The position numbers and the translations under genes are program-made. From NCBI RefSeq assembly GCF_900109465.1, contig NZ_FOAZ01000008.1:124001-188000 (forward strand): a stretch of 64,000 nt of DNA, in the 5' to 3' direction. Under the pieces are notes generated by a model. The model saw nothing but the letters and a program-made list of their open reading frames with translations. It was not told where the DNA came from and did not search any database. This stretch comes from Streptacidiphilus jiangxiensis (GTDB lineage Bacteria; Actinomycetota; Actinomycetes; Streptomycetales; Streptomycetaceae). This document shows, one piece after another, positions 43,011 through 52,023 of the stretch. How positions within the stretch are numbered: position 1 is the stretch's first letter; every line of letters starts with the position of its first letter.

Positions 43011-43385
43011 ATGAACGAGAGGCGGCAGATGGGCGCGCTGGAGGCGGAGGTCCTGGAACTGCTCCAGTCCGCCGCACCCGAGGCGCTCACCCCCGGCCAC
43101 GTCCTGGAACGCCTCGGCAGCACCCTCGCCTACAGCACCGTCGTCACCGTGCTGACCCGGATGCACGACAAGGGCCTGCTCAGCCGGGTCAAGCAGGGGC
43201 GCGCCTTCGCCTACAGCCCGATCGCCGACCGGCACGGCCTGACCGCCCGTCGGATGCGCCAGGTGCTCGACGCCGACCCGGACCGCCGTGCCGTCCTCGC
43301 CCGCTTCGTCGGCGACCTCACCCTCGGCGACGAGGAGATCCTGCGCGGCCTGCTGGGCTCCTGGGTCCCGCCGCGACAGGACTGA
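43011..43385 (+). CDS. BlaI/MecI-family repressor
   Basis: 124 aa. Winged helix with GALEAEVLELLQSA, LAYSTVVTVLTRMHDKGLLSR (recognition helix about 40-60) and the dimerisation helices at the C-terminus. In this family, cleavage by an M56 peptidase relieves repression; the next gene, 11 bases on, encodes exactly that partner. Confidence 0.93.
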   Translation: MNERRQMGALEAEVLELLQSAAPEALTPGHVLERLGSTLAYSTVVTVLTRMHDKGLLSRVKQGRAFAYSPIADRHGLTARRMRQVLDADPDRRAVLARFVGDLTLGDEEILRGLLGSWVPPRQD

Positions 43386-43396
43386 GGGGACGGACC

Positions 43397-44416
43397 ATGC
43401 TGCACCTCGGCGCCCTGGCGGACCTCGCGAACAGCGTGGACGCGCTGCACCTCTTCTTCTACCTGCCGCTGCTCCTCCCGGGCCTGCTCGGGCTCGCCGC
43501 GCCGCGTCTCGCCGACCGTCTCGAACCACGTGTCGCCACCTGGCTGCTGGCCGGCACCGCCACCGTCCTGGCCGGCGGCAGCACCATCGCCCTGGGCGTG
43601 CTGACCCTGGCGGGCCTGATCCGGGTGCCGCTGGCCGCGCTGCTCGGCCACTGGTCGCTGAGCTCGGTCCAGCAGGCCGATCCCGTCTCCAAGGCGGAGG
43701 CGGTGCTCGCCGCCGTGCTGCTGGCCGTCGTGGTGGTGACCGCGGTGCGGCTGGTCCGCCGTCGGGTCCGCGCGCTGGTTGCTGCCGGCTTCGAGGCGGC
43801 CTGCCTCCCCGGCGCCGGGGAGTACGTCGTCGTCGACGACCCCGCGCCCGAGGCGTACGCGCTCCCCGGCCACCCGGGCCGTCCGGGCCGCATCGTCGTC
43901 TCCTCCGGGATGCTCGCCGCGCTGGACGAACAGGAGCGGGAGGTGCTGATCGCGCACGAGCGCACACACCTGCGGGCGCACCACTACGCCTTCGTCGCCG
44001 CCGCGCACCTGGCCGCGGCGGCCAACCCGCTGCTGCGCCCGGTGGGCGCGGCCGTCGCCTACACGGTGGAACGCTGGGCGGACGAGTCCGCGGCGGCGGC
44101 CTGCGGCGACCGGCGTTGCGCGGCGCAGGCCGTGGGCAAGGCCGCGCTCGCGGCGAAGCACGCGCCCGTGCGGAACCCGGCGACGGCACTCGGCATTCGC
44201 GGCGGCGGCCGCATCCGCAGGGCGGGGCCGGTTCCCCGGCGCGTGGCCGCGCTCCTCGCCCCGGCGCCGCGCTCACACCGGGGCCTGCCCTGGGCGCTGC
44301 CGTGGGGCGTCCCGTGGCTCCCGGTGCTGGCGACGGGCCTGCTGATCACCACGAGCGCGCTGTGCGCGTTCACGGCCGCCCACGACATCCACCTGTTGCT
44401 CGACCCGCGCGGCTGA
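43397..44416 (+). CDS. M56-family membrane metallopeptidase (BlaR/MecR-like, no sensor domain)
   Basis: 339 aa from ATG 43397 after GAGGGGA. Helices near 15-35, 45-70 and 95-115, then a cytosolic zinc-protease domain with HERTH at 187-191 and a distal Glu in VERWADE, then a C-terminal helix (about 310-330). No penicillin-binding sensor domain, so the signal is not necessarily a beta-lactam. Pairs with the upstream BlaI repressor. Confidence 0.92.
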   Translation: MLHLGALADLANSVDALHLFFYLPLLLPGLLGLAAPRLADRLEPRVATWLLAGTATVLAGGSTIALGVLTLAGLIRVPLAALLGHWSLSSVQQADPVSKAEAVLAAVLLAVVVVTAVRLVRRRVRALVAAGFEAACLPGAGEYVVVDDPAPEAYALPGHPGRPGRIVVSSGMLAALDEQEREVLIAHERTHLRAHHYAFVAAAHLAAAANPLLRPVGAAVAYTVERWADESAAAACGDRRCAAQAVGKAALAAKHAPVRNPATALGIRGGGRIRRAGPVPRRVAALLAPAPRSHRGLPWALPWGVPWLPVLATGLLITTSALCAFTAAHDIHLLLDPRG

Positions 44417-44641
44417 TCGGAGCACACCGGGCGGCTCAAAGGTGCGGGCCCCGGGACGACGTCCCGCTTGGGGAGGGAGGCTCGGCAGGCGGGTGGATGG
44501 CAGCTGGGGCGGCGGCCCGGAACCGGAGTCGACCCGGGGCGTCGGCGGTTCAGCCCGGCTGGCGCACGGCCGGGTCGTACCGGTGTGGATCAGGACCCGG
44601 GCGCGTGGATGCTCCGTTCCCCGCGCCCCGGGGAGTGCGAT
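44417..44641. other. convergent intergenic region
   Basis: 225 bases; only a short CGGGACG/CGTCCCG dyad (44452-44466) is seen, probably a terminator. No gene. Confidence 0.4.
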
Positions 44642-45253
44642 CTACTCCGCCGCCAGCCTGCCCCGGACCATGGTCGACAGCACCGCGTGGACGTCGTCCA
44701 GACTGCGCTCCGGCTGGAAGGTCAGCCAGTCCACCGCGACGACCAGGACCATGCCGAAGACCGCCGCCGCGACCAGCCCGGTGTCCAGGTCCTCGCGGAG
44801 CTCGCCGGCCGCCACGGCGTCGTCCAGGGCGCCGCGGACGACCGAGACGGCCTCCTCACGCAGGAGGGTGAGTGTCGACTGCCAGGCGCGGTTGGTGCGC
44901 CACAGCTCGGACAGGAGCAGCCGGGCGAAGGCACGGTACTGCTCGATGAAGGCCAGGCCGGCGCGGATCATCGCGTCCAGCTGGTCGATCGGTGCGCCCT
45001 CGCGTCCGGCTCCCGCCTCGCGCAGCGAGGCGTTCAGCAGGCCCACGCCATGGCGCAGCAGCTCCTCGAACAGCTCGTTCTTGTTCTTGAAGTTGTAGTA
45101 GACCGTGCCCTTGGCGACGCCCGCGCGTTCCGCGATCTCGTCCACCGAGGTCGCCGAGAAGCCCTGCTCCGCGATCAGCTGCTGGGCCGCGACGAAGAGT
45201 TTCTGCCGGGTCTGCTCGCGGCGGCCGCCGCCACCCGCTCTCGTACTGGTCAT
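44642..45253 (-). CDS. TetR-family regulator of the YhgE/ABC operon
   Basis: 203 aa from ATG 45253 (GGAGG eight bases upstream). HTH: TSVDEIAERAGVAKGTVYYNFKNKNELF. Last gene of a three-gene operon (ABC ATPase, YhgE protein, TetR). The dyads at 48026-48050 ahead of the operon are typical TetR sites, so autoregulation of the whole unit is likely, probably relieved by a hydrophobic ligand. Confidence 0.92.
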   Translation of the reverse strand: MTSTRAGGGGRREQTRQKLFVAAQQLIAEQGFSATSVDEIAERAGVAKGTVYYNFKNKNELFEELLRHGVGLLNASLREAGAGREGAPIDQLDAMIRAGLAFIEQYRAFARLLLSELWRTNRAWQSTLTLLREEAVSVVRGALDDAVAAGELREDLDTGLVAAAVFGMVLVVAVDWLTFQPERSLDDVHAVLSTMVRGRLAAE

Positions 45254-45275
45254 GCCGTCATCCTCCCGCACGGGG

Positions 45276-47345
45276 TCACAGCACCAGCTCCGGGTGGAGC
45301 GACGCCACGGTCCACATCTGCCGTCGGCGGGCCGCCAGCACCGTGCCGGCCAGGGAGGCGACGAGGAAGGCCGTCAGCACCCCGACGCCCTGCCACACCA
45401 CCGTCAGGTCGCCGCCGCTGATCAGTCGGCGCAGGCCGTCGACGACCCAGGTCATCGGCAGGTAGGGGTGGATCGCACCGAAGAAGCCGGGGCTTGTCTG
45501 GACGGGGTAGGTGCCGCCGGCGGAGGTCAGCTGGAGCATCAGCACCGCGAGGCCGATGACCCGGCCGCGAGTGCCGAAGACCGCGTTGACGCACTGCAGC
45601 AGCGCCGCGAAGCTCGCGGAGGTGAGCAGCAGGAACGCGATCGCCGCGGCGGGACGGGCCAGCTGCAGGCCGAGGGCGAAGTGCAGGACCGCCAGCAGCG
45701 CGCCGACCTGGGCCACGCCGATCGCGACCGCCGGCAGCCAGCCGGCCAGCGCCGCGCGCCAGGAGGGGATGCCCGCGGCGAGCAGCCGTGCGTTGAGCGG
45801 GCGCAGCAGCATGTAGGCGACCATCATGCCGACCCACAGGGCCAGCGGGATGAAGTACGACGAGAGCCCGGTGCCGTAGTTCGCGGCCTTGTTGAGCGTG
45901 CCGAGGGCCAGCTGGACCGGGTCGCTCATGACGCCGGTTCGGTCCGCGCGGTCCTGGGCCGAGAGGTCCGGGATCCTCGCGGCGCCGTCGTGCAGGGAGC
46001 CGGCCAACTGGTCGGAGCCGCCGGCCAGTTTGTACAGGCCGCTGTTCAGCCGGTCCGCGCCGGAGGCGAGCGTGCCGAGGCCGTCGTCCAGACTGCGGGC
46101 GCCCGTGGCGAGCTGTGCGCTGCCGGAGGAGAGCTGCGCGACGCCCGCGTTCAGCTGGTCGATCTTCGCGACCTGCGCGTCGACCTGGTCGGCGAGGTGC
46201 GGCGCGTCGGCGGCGAGCTGCTGCGCGTAGCCGCGCACGGTGCCCGCGTCGGCGGCCAGCCGGGTCAGCTGCGCCTGGTCCGCCGCGACGGCCTGGTCCA
46301 CGGAGGCGGCGACGGCGACGGTGCGCTGCGCGGCCTCGACGGCGGTCTGCAGCGCGGTGCACTCCGCGGTGCCCGACCGGGTGGCGGGGCACTGCTGGTC
46401 GTGGACCTGTTGCAGCTGCGCCTCGGCCGCCTTGGCGTCGGCCAGTGCCTTGGCCGAGTCGGCCGGCAGGGCGGTGGCGATCTCCTGCACCGCGCCTGCG
46501 GCCGTCGCGACGGCCTGGGCGGCCTGCTGGATGTCGCCCGCCCGACTGCGCAGCGTCGGCGTCAGCCTGTCGGTGACGCCGTGCACCATCGCGTCCAACT
46601 GCGCCGTCCCGGCCGCGGCCTGGGCGGCGCCGGTGTGCAGGCGGTCCAGCCCGTCGGCCAGTCGGCCGCTGCCGGTGCGTGCCTGCTTCAGGCCGTCACC
46701 CAACTGCTGGGCACCGTCCTGCGCGGAGTGCGCGCCCTGCGCCAACTGTCCGGCGCCGCCCGCGGCCTGGAGGGTCTGGTCGTGCAGGTCGCCGAAGGAG
46801 ACGTAGATCTGGTCGAGGTAGCCGCGCACGGCGCTGCTGGAGCTGGCGGCGCGGATCTCGGAGAAGGCGGTCTTGGCGATGATGCCGCTCAGGTAGCTGT
46901 TGGAGTCGTTGCTGCGCGCCTCCAACAGGCCGTCGACCGGGTGGTCGCCGCCGCCGCTGGCGATCCGCGCGGTGAAGTCCGCGGGGATGGTCAGCGTCAT
47001 GTAGTAGTCGCCCTTGCGCAGGCCCTCGTCGGCGCGGGCGGCGCTGACCTCGTGCCAGTCGAAGGTGTGCCGGTCCAGCAGTTCGGTGGTGAGGTCGCGG
47101 CCCGCGTCGAGCGGCTTGCCGTTCACCTCGGCGCCCTTGTCCTGGTCGACGATGGCGACGGGCAGCCGGTCGAAGTGGCCGTACGGATCCCAGAACGACC
47201 AGATGTACAGGGCGCCGTAGAGCAGCGGCAGCAGCGCCACGGCGACGACGGCGGCGCGCGGCAGCGAGCCGCGCCGGAACCGGCGCAGTTCGAGCGAGCC
47301 GAGGGAGAGCGCCCGCAGCGGGCGCGGGCGGGAGAGCTTACTCAT
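45276..47345 (-). CDS. YhgE/Pip-family membrane protein
   Basis: 689 aa. N-terminal helix (about 31-49) followed by the family motif ALYIWSFWDPYG; a long extracytoplasmic region (about 60-480) of helical heptad-like Ala/Gln/Leu/Asp repeats (GAGQLAQGAHSAQDGAQQLG); and five to six C-terminal helices (about 485-675) resembling an ABC-2 permease. Related proteins include the phage-infection protein Pip and ESX-type secretion parts. Its N-terminus overlaps the ABC ATPase gene by eight bases, suggesting a complex. Confidence 0.9.
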   Translation of the reverse strand: MSKLSRPRPLRALSLGSLELRRFRRGSLPRAAVVAVALLPLLYGALYIWSFWDPYGHFDRLPVAIVDQDKGAEVNGKPLDAGRDLTTELLDRHTFDWHEVSAARADEGLRKGDYYMTLTIPADFTARIASGGGDHPVDGLLEARSNDSNSYLSGIIAKTAFSEIRAASSSSAVRGYLDQIYVSFGDLHDQTLQAAGGAGQLAQGAHSAQDGAQQLGDGLKQARTGSGRLADGLDRLHTGAAQAAAGTAQLDAMVHGVTDRLTPTLRSRAGDIQQAAQAVATAAGAVQEIATALPADSAKALADAKAAEAQLQQVHDQQCPATRSGTAECTALQTAVEAAQRTVAVAASVDQAVAADQAQLTRLAADAGTVRGYAQQLAADAPHLADQVDAQVAKIDQLNAGVAQLSSGSAQLATGARSLDDGLGTLASGADRLNSGLYKLAGGSDQLAGSLHDGAARIPDLSAQDRADRTGVMSDPVQLALGTLNKAANYGTGLSSYFIPLALWVGMMVAYMLLRPLNARLLAAGIPSWRAALAGWLPAVAIGVAQVGALLAVLHFALGLQLARPAAAIAFLLLTSASFAALLQCVNAVFGTRGRVIGLAVLMLQLTSAGGTYPVQTSPGFFGAIHPYLPMTWVVDGLRRLISGGDLTVVWQGVGVLTAFLVASLAGTVLAARRRQMWTVASLHPELVL

Positions 47346-48003
47346 CGTCGTGGCCCCCGTTGGTCCCGCTGAGATCGACTGTCACGTCCGCCTGCGGCGG
47401 TGCCTCGCGGGTCGCGGCGAGGACGGTCAGGCCGCTGTCCGCGAGGACGCGCAGGGTGGCCCAGAGGGCGTCGCGTTCGGCCACGGTCAGCCGGTCGCCC
47501 ACGTCGTCGACCGCGAGGACCCGCGGGCGCGCCAGCAGCGCGGCGGCGAGGGCGGTGCGGAACGCCTGCTCGGCGGAGAGCGTGTCCGCGCGCATGGGGA
47601 GTTCGGCGGCCGTGAGCCCGGCCGCGTCGAGTGCGCCCGCCACCCGGCGGTGCGCCTTGGGGCCGTGCGAGCGCAGCAGCAGGCGCTCGGTCAGGTGCTC
47701 CTCGACGGTCAGGCCGCCGTCGAGGTCGTTCACCCCGGCGACCGCGCCGAGCGCGACGATCCGCCGCACGGCCGCGGCGCGGCTCGGCAGCGGCAGGCCG
47801 GCGACGGCGGCGCTCCCCGAGCCTGGCTTCATCCGGCCCGCGAGCGTCAGCACCAGCGAGGTCCGCCCGGACCCGTCGGGGCCGACCACGGCCACCAACT
47901 GCCCTGGCTCCGCCTTGAAGCTGACGTCCTGGTAGACGTTCCCGCGCGGTCCGCGCAACGTCAGGTCCACCGCCGCGACGGGGGCGCCTTCGTAGTCGCC
48001 CAT
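47338..48003 (-). CDS. degenerate ABC-type ATPase domain protein
   Basis: 221 aa from ATG 48003 with GGGAGGG upstream. The Walker A reads GPDGSGRTS (41-49), Arg in place of the catalytic Lys; the ABC signature reads LSAEQ rather than LSGGQ; Walker B is VLAVDDV, with no Glu after the second Asp. The Q loop region is weak too. It may bind nucleotide but is unlikely to hydrolyse it normally. Operon with YhgE and TetR; a structural or regulatory partner of YhgE is inferred. Confidence 0.85.
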   Translation of the reverse strand: MGDYEGAPVAAVDLTLRGPRGNVYQDVSFKAEPGQLVAVVGPDGSGRTSLVLTLAGRMKPGSGSAAVAGLPLPSRAAAVRRIVALGAVAGVNDLDGGLTVEEHLTERLLLRSHGPKAHRRVAGALDAAGLTAAELPMRADTLSAEQAFRTALAAALLARPRVLAVDDVGDRLTVAERDALWATLRVLADSGLTVLAATREAPPQADVTVDLSGTNGGHDDE

Positions 48004-48025
48004 CCTCGCCCTCCCCACTGCCTTG

Positions 48026-48050
48026 CAGTCTTTTAGACTGACCAGTCAGT
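48026..48050. promoter_or_regulatory. overlapping TetR operators
   Basis: CAGTCTTTTAGACTG (48026-48040) and ACTGACCAGTCAGT (48037-48050) are two overlapping dyads 23 bases before the ABC ATPase start. The second is the common TGACCAGTCA TetR form. Confidence 0.75.
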
Positions 48051-48100
48051 ACAAAAAGGTAGCACGCGCTCACCGCCCACCCGCAGGGAGGTGACGGATC

Positions 48101-48757
48101 TCAGGACGGACGGGCGAGGCCCGCGTCGTAGGCGATGATCACGGCGTGGACCCGGTCCCGCGCGCCCAACTTGGCGAGAACGCGGCTGACATGGGTCTTC
48201 ACCGTGGACTCCGACAGCACCAGGCGGGTGGCGATCTCGCTGTTCGTCAGTCCCTGGGCGATCGCCTCCAGCACCTCCCGTTCCCGCTGCGAGAGCAGCG
48301 TGATGCGGGGGTCGGTGTCGGGCTCGCGCGGGGGGACGCCGGAGGTGAAGGCGTCCAGCAGGCGGCGGGTCATCGCGGGGGCGACCACCGCGTCGCCGCC
48401 CGCGACCGCGCGGATGCCGGAGAGGAGCTCGTCGGGGCGGGCGTCCTTGAGCAGGAACCCGCTCGCGCCCGCGCGCAGCGCGCCGTAGGCGTACTCGTCG
48501 AGGTCGAACGTGGTCAGCACCAGCACCCGTGAGCGGTCGCCCGCGGCGACGATCCTGCGGGTGGCCTCGATGCCGTCCATGCCGGGCATGCGGATGTCCA
48601 TCAGCACGACGTCCGGCCGCAGTTCGGCCGTCAGCCGGACGGCCTCCGCGCCGTGGGCCGCCTCGCCGACCACGGAGGTCTCCGGGCTGCTCTCCAGCAG
48701 CATCCGGAAGCCCAGCCGCTGCAACGGCTGGTCGTCCACGATGAGCACGGTGGTCAC
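48101..48757 (-). CDS. NarL/LuxR-family response regulator
   Basis: 218 aa from GTG 48757, overlapping the kinase stop by GTGA. Receiver: D8, D9 and phosphoacceptor D54 in VVLMDIRMPG; Lys in FLLKDA. LuxR HTH: LSQREREVLEAIAQGLTNSEIATRLVLSESTVKTHVSRVLAKL. Cognate of the adjacent kinase; the neighbouring ABC transporter is a plausible target, as in many Streptomyces NarL-type systems. Confidence 0.95.
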   Translation of the reverse strand: MTTVLIVDDQPLQRLGFRMLLESSPETSVVGEAAHGAEAVRLTAELRPDVVLMDIRMPGMDGIEATRRIVAAGDRSRVLVLTTFDLDEYAYGALRAGASGFLLKDARPDELLSGIRAVAGGDAVVAPAMTRRLLDAFTSGVPPREPDTDPRITLLSQREREVLEAIAQGLTNSEIATRLVLSESTVKTHVSRVLAKLGARDRVHAVIIAYDAGLARPS

Positions 48758-50130
48758 CGGTCCTCCTCCTCGGCTTCGCTCGGGTCGTCCGGCAGCGGCA
48801 TCGGCAGGATCGCGGCGACGGACCAGCCGCCGCCGGGGCGCGGCCCGGCGGTGACACTGCCACCCGCCAGCGCGGCCCGTTCGCGCAGCCCGATCAGGCC
48901 GTGCCCGCTGCCCGCGGCCGGAGTGGTCTCCGGCTCGCCGCCGCTGTCGTCGACGCGCACCCGCACCTCCGCTGCCCGGAGGTCCGCCGCCACCGAGACG
49001 CGCACGTCGGTGCCGGGGCCGGCGTGCTTGAGGCTGTTGGTCAGCGCCTCCTGCACGATCCGGTAGACGGCCAGCTGCAGGCCCGGCGGGAGTGCGGCGG
49101 TGTGGCCGGAGGCGGTGTAGGTGACGGTCGGCCCGGCCGCGCGCAGCCGCTCGCACAGGACGCCGAGCTCGGCCGTGCCGGGCTGCGGATGCAGCTCCGC
49201 GCCTCCGATCGCCCCGCCCGCCACCGGACCGCCCACCACGGGACCGCCGACCTGATGACCTGGCGTGGCCGAGCCCGGTGCCGCGTCGTCCGGCACCTCG
49301 GCGCGCAGCGCGCCGAGGGTGCGGCGCAGCTCGCCCAGCGACTCGCGGCCCGTCTCGGCGATGATCCGCAGCACCTCGGGCCCGCGTTCCGGGCGCAGCT
49401 CGGCCTGGGCGGCGCCGCCGTCGGCGAGGCCGATGATGACGGCGAGGGAGTGGCCGACGATGTCGTGGAGCTCGCGCGAGACCCGGGCGCGTTCGTCGGC
49501 CGTGGCGAGGCGCTCGCGCTGCTCGCGCTCCACCTCCAGCGTCGCCGCCCGGTCCGCCAGCGCGGCGAGCTGGGCCTGCCGGATCCGGGCGGCCAGCCCG
49601 AGCGCGGCGGCGGCCGTCGCCGCGCAGGCCATGAAGAACAGGCCGGTCCAGGGGCGACGCGAGAGCGGCTCGACCCGCCAGGCCAGCACGGTGATGCAGG
49701 GCAGTACGGCGGCCGCCACCCACGGCAGGCGCCGCGGCGGCGCGTACCGGGCCACGCCGTAGAGGACGATCATCAGGCTGAGGTCGCTGCGCAGCGCGAA
49801 GCCGAGCGCCCACTGCAGCGCGCAGACCGCCAGCACCACCCAGAAGACGGTGAGCGGCGCGCGGCGCCGCCGCACGAGCGGCAGCGCCTGCGCGGCGGCG
49901 GTCAGGGCGAGCACCCAGGTCGGTTCGGTGTTCAACCCGAACAGGCTGCGGTACTCGCCGTTCCGAAAGAGGTCGACGAGCCCGATGAGCAGCACGAACG
50001 TGGCGACGAACCCGTCCAGCACCTGGGGGTGCGCCCGGTCCGCCGCGCGCACGCGCAGCCAGCCGCGGGCGACCGGATGGTCGGCCAGGTGGTCCCAGAG
50101 GGGATCGGTGCCGGGTGTTGCACTGCTCAT
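48754..50130 (-). CDS. HisKA_3-family sensor histidine kinase
   Basis: 458 aa. Four to five N-terminal helices (about 40-180) with almost no extracellular loop, so it probably senses within the membrane. Phosphoacceptor H222 in RELHDIVGHS. Between dimerisation and ATPase domains lies a Gly/Pro/Val insertion (GGPVVGGPVAGGAIGG). N-box EALTNSLKHA and G-box GSGHGLIGLRER are intact. The preceding ABC permease gene ends 25 bases upstream, so one operon is likely. Confidence 0.93.
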   Translation of the reverse strand: MSSATPGTDPLWDHLADHPVARGWLRVRAADRAHPQVLDGFVATFVLLIGLVDLFRNGEYRSLFGLNTEPTWVLALTAAAQALPLVRRRRAPLTVFWVVLAVCALQWALGFALRSDLSLMIVLYGVARYAPPRRLPWVAAAVLPCITVLAWRVEPLSRRPWTGLFFMACAATAAAALGLAARIRQAQLAALADRAATLEVEREQRERLATADERARVSRELHDIVGHSLAVIIGLADGGAAQAELRPERGPEVLRIIAETGRESLGELRRTLGALRAEVPDDAAPGSATPGHQVGGPVVGGPVAGGAIGGAELHPQPGTAELGVLCERLRAAGPTVTYTASGHTAALPPGLQLAVYRIVQEALTNSLKHAGPGTDVRVSVAADLRAAEVRVRVDDSGGEPETTPAAGSGHGLIGLRERAALAGGSVTAGPRPGGGWSVAAILPMPLPDDPSEAEEEDR

Positions 50131-50155
50131 CGAGTCGGTACCTGTCGACCTGTTG

Positions 50156-50998
50156 CTAGCTGTCGAAACGCTGCAAACGGTACGCCGCGCCGATCAGCGC
50201 GGCCACGACCCAGGCGCACAGCACGGCCAGGCCGGCACCGGGGCTGAGCGCGCCGGGAGCCGTGTGCAGGTCGATGATCGAGCCGCCCGCACCGCCCTCA
50301 AGGCCCGGCAGGTACGGGGAGACGTCCGGCTTCCAGGAGCTCGGCAGGATGTCCAGGAAGATCGGCATCAGCATCAGCAGGGTCACCAGCAGCGAGATGC
50401 CCCCGGCCACCGAACGGACCAGCATGCCCAGCCCGGCACCCAGCACCGCGATCAGCGCGAGGTAGAGGCCCGCGCCGAACAGGCAGCGCAGCACACCGGG
50501 GGAGGAGAGGGTCAGCGCGACCGGCTGGCCGTGCAGCAGCGGCTCGCCGCCCAGGAACGAGGCGAACGCGCCCACGGTGGCGACGACCAGCACGACGCCG
50601 AAGTAGACCAGCACCTTCGCGGCCAGCACCGGCCAGCGCTTGGGCACGGCGGTCAGCGTGGAGCGGATCAGGCCGGTCGTGTACTCGCCGGCCGTGGCCA
50701 GCACACCCAGCACGCCGAGGGCCAGCTGCGCCAGCTCGGTGCTGCGCAGGGCGATCGTCACGGAGTCGTGGACGTCGGCGTTCGGGCCGTGCACCGCGGC
50801 GGGGTTGTAGCGGTACGCGAACATGACGCCGATGCCGACCAGCAGCACCAGGGCGAGGCCCAGGGTGATCCAGGTCGAGCGCAGCGAGAGGAACTTCGAC
50901 CACTCGCTGCGCACCACACGGCCGAAGGTCACCTTGTAGGTGGGCTTCGGCGTGGGCGCGGCGGAGGTCTGCGTCGTCGCGGTCAGGGTGGCGCTCAT
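50156..50998 (-). CDS. ABC-2-type permease
   Basis: 280 aa. A 35-residue Thr/Pro cytosolic start, then VVRSEWSKFLSLRSTWITL, the usual entry to actinobacterial ABC-2 permeases, and six helices ending at LQRFDS. ATG 50998 overlaps the ATPase stop by ATGA. Functions with the upstream ATPase; substrate unknown. Confidence 0.9.
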   Translation of the reverse strand: MSATLTATTQTSAAPTPKPTYKVTFGRVVRSEWSKFLSLRSTWITLGLALVLLVGIGVMFAYRYNPAAVHGPNADVHDSVTIALRSTELAQLALGVLGVLATAGEYTTGLIRSTLTAVPKRWPVLAAKVLVYFGVVLVVATVGAFASFLGGEPLLHGQPVALTLSSPGVLRCLFGAGLYLALIAVLGAGLGMLVRSVAGGISLLVTLLMLMPIFLDILPSSWKPDVSPYLPGLEGGAGGSIIDLHTAPGALSPGAGLAVLCAWVVAALIGAAYRLQRFDS

Positions 50999-51933
50999 GC
51001 GGCCACGCTCCCTTCCGGCGTGGCGCCGGCGTTGCTGCGGTACTCGACGGTGTCCCCGGTCAGCGTCATGAACGCCTCCTCCAGGGAGACCACCTGCGGG
51101 GTCAGCTCGAAGACGGCGATGCCGGCGTCGGCGGCCGTCTGGCCGATCGCGCGGGCGCTGAGGCCGGAGACGGCGAGCGTCTCGGAGCCGGCCTCGCCGG
51201 TGACGGTGACGTCCGGGCCGAGCAGCAGTTCGCGCAGGCGCGCGGAGTCGGCGGAGACGACCTTGACGCTGTCGCCGCCGGCCTGCTCGATGAAGTCCGC
51301 GACGGTGGTGTCGGCCATCAGCCGGCCGCGGCCGATGATGACCAGGTTGGTCGCGGTCAGCGCCATCTCGCTCATCAGGTGCGAGGAGACGAAGACGGTG
51401 CGGCCCTCGGCGGCGAGGTTGGTGAGCAGCGTGCGGATCCACAGCACGCCCTCCGGATCGAGACCGTTGACCGGCTCGTCCAGCATGATCGTCTGCGGGT
51501 CGCCCAGCAGCGCGGCGGCGATGCCCAGCCGCTGGCCCATGCCGAGCGAGAAGGCGCCGGCGCGCTTCTTGGCCACCTTGCCGAGGCCGGTCAGCTCGAT
51601 CACCTCGTCGACCCGGCGGCGCGGGATGCCGTGGGTCAGCGCGAGGGCGAGCAGGTGGTTGTAGGCCGAGCGCCCGGGGTGGATGGACCGGGCCTCGAGC
51701 AGCGCGCCGACCTCCTGGAGGGGCGCGGCGTGCTGGGCGTAGCGCTTGCCGTTCACGGTGACGCTGCCGCTGGTGGGCGCGTCCAGGCCGAGGATCATGC
51801 GCATGGTGGTGGACTTGCCGGCGCCGTTGGGGCCGAGGAAGCCGGTCACCACGCCGGGCTTGACGGTGAAGTGCAGGTCGTCGACGGCGGTCTTGTCGCC
51901 GTACCGCTTGACCAGGTGCTGGAGTTCGATCAC
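50995..51933 (-). CDS. ABC transporter ATP-binding protein
   Basis: 312 aa from GTG 51933 (VIELQHLVKRYGDKTAVDDL). Walker A GPNGAGKST at 34-42, signature SLGMGQRLGIAAALL, Walker B TIMLDEPVNGLDPEG, H-loop SSHLMSEM. The C-terminal 90 residues are the DrrA/BcrA-type extension. No ribosome site; TAGCGT lies about six bases before the GTG, so the transcript may be leaderless. A perfect 26-bp palindrome lies about 62 bases upstream. Confidence 0.93.
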   Translation of the reverse strand: MIELQHLVKRYGDKTAVDDLHFTVKPGVVTGFLGPNGAGKSTTMRMILGLDAPTSGSVTVNGKRYAQHAAPLQEVGALLEARSIHPGRSAYNHLLALALTHGIPRRRVDEVIELTGLGKVAKKRAGAFSLGMGQRLGIAAALLGDPQTIMLDEPVNGLDPEGVLWIRTLLTNLAAEGRTVFVSSHLMSEMALTATNLVIIGRGRLMADTTVADFIEQAGGDSVKVVSADSARLRELLLGPDVTVTGEAGSETLAVSGLSARAIGQTAADAGIAVFELTPQVVSLEEAFMTLTGDTVEYRSNAGATPEGSVAA

Positions 51934-51994
51934 AGCCAGCACGCTACGACCGCGTTCCGTGCCGGACCCGGCACGTGGGGACCGTTCCGTGGCG

Positions 51995-52020
51995 GTGGGT
52001 GGTACCGCGGTACCACCCAC
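51995..52020. promoter_or_regulatory. 26-bp perfect palindrome, candidate operator
   Basis: GTGGGTGGTACCG followed by its exact reverse complement. Lies upstream of the ABC transporter start and overlaps no strongly supported gene. Confidence 0.65.
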
Positions 52021-52023
52021 CCC

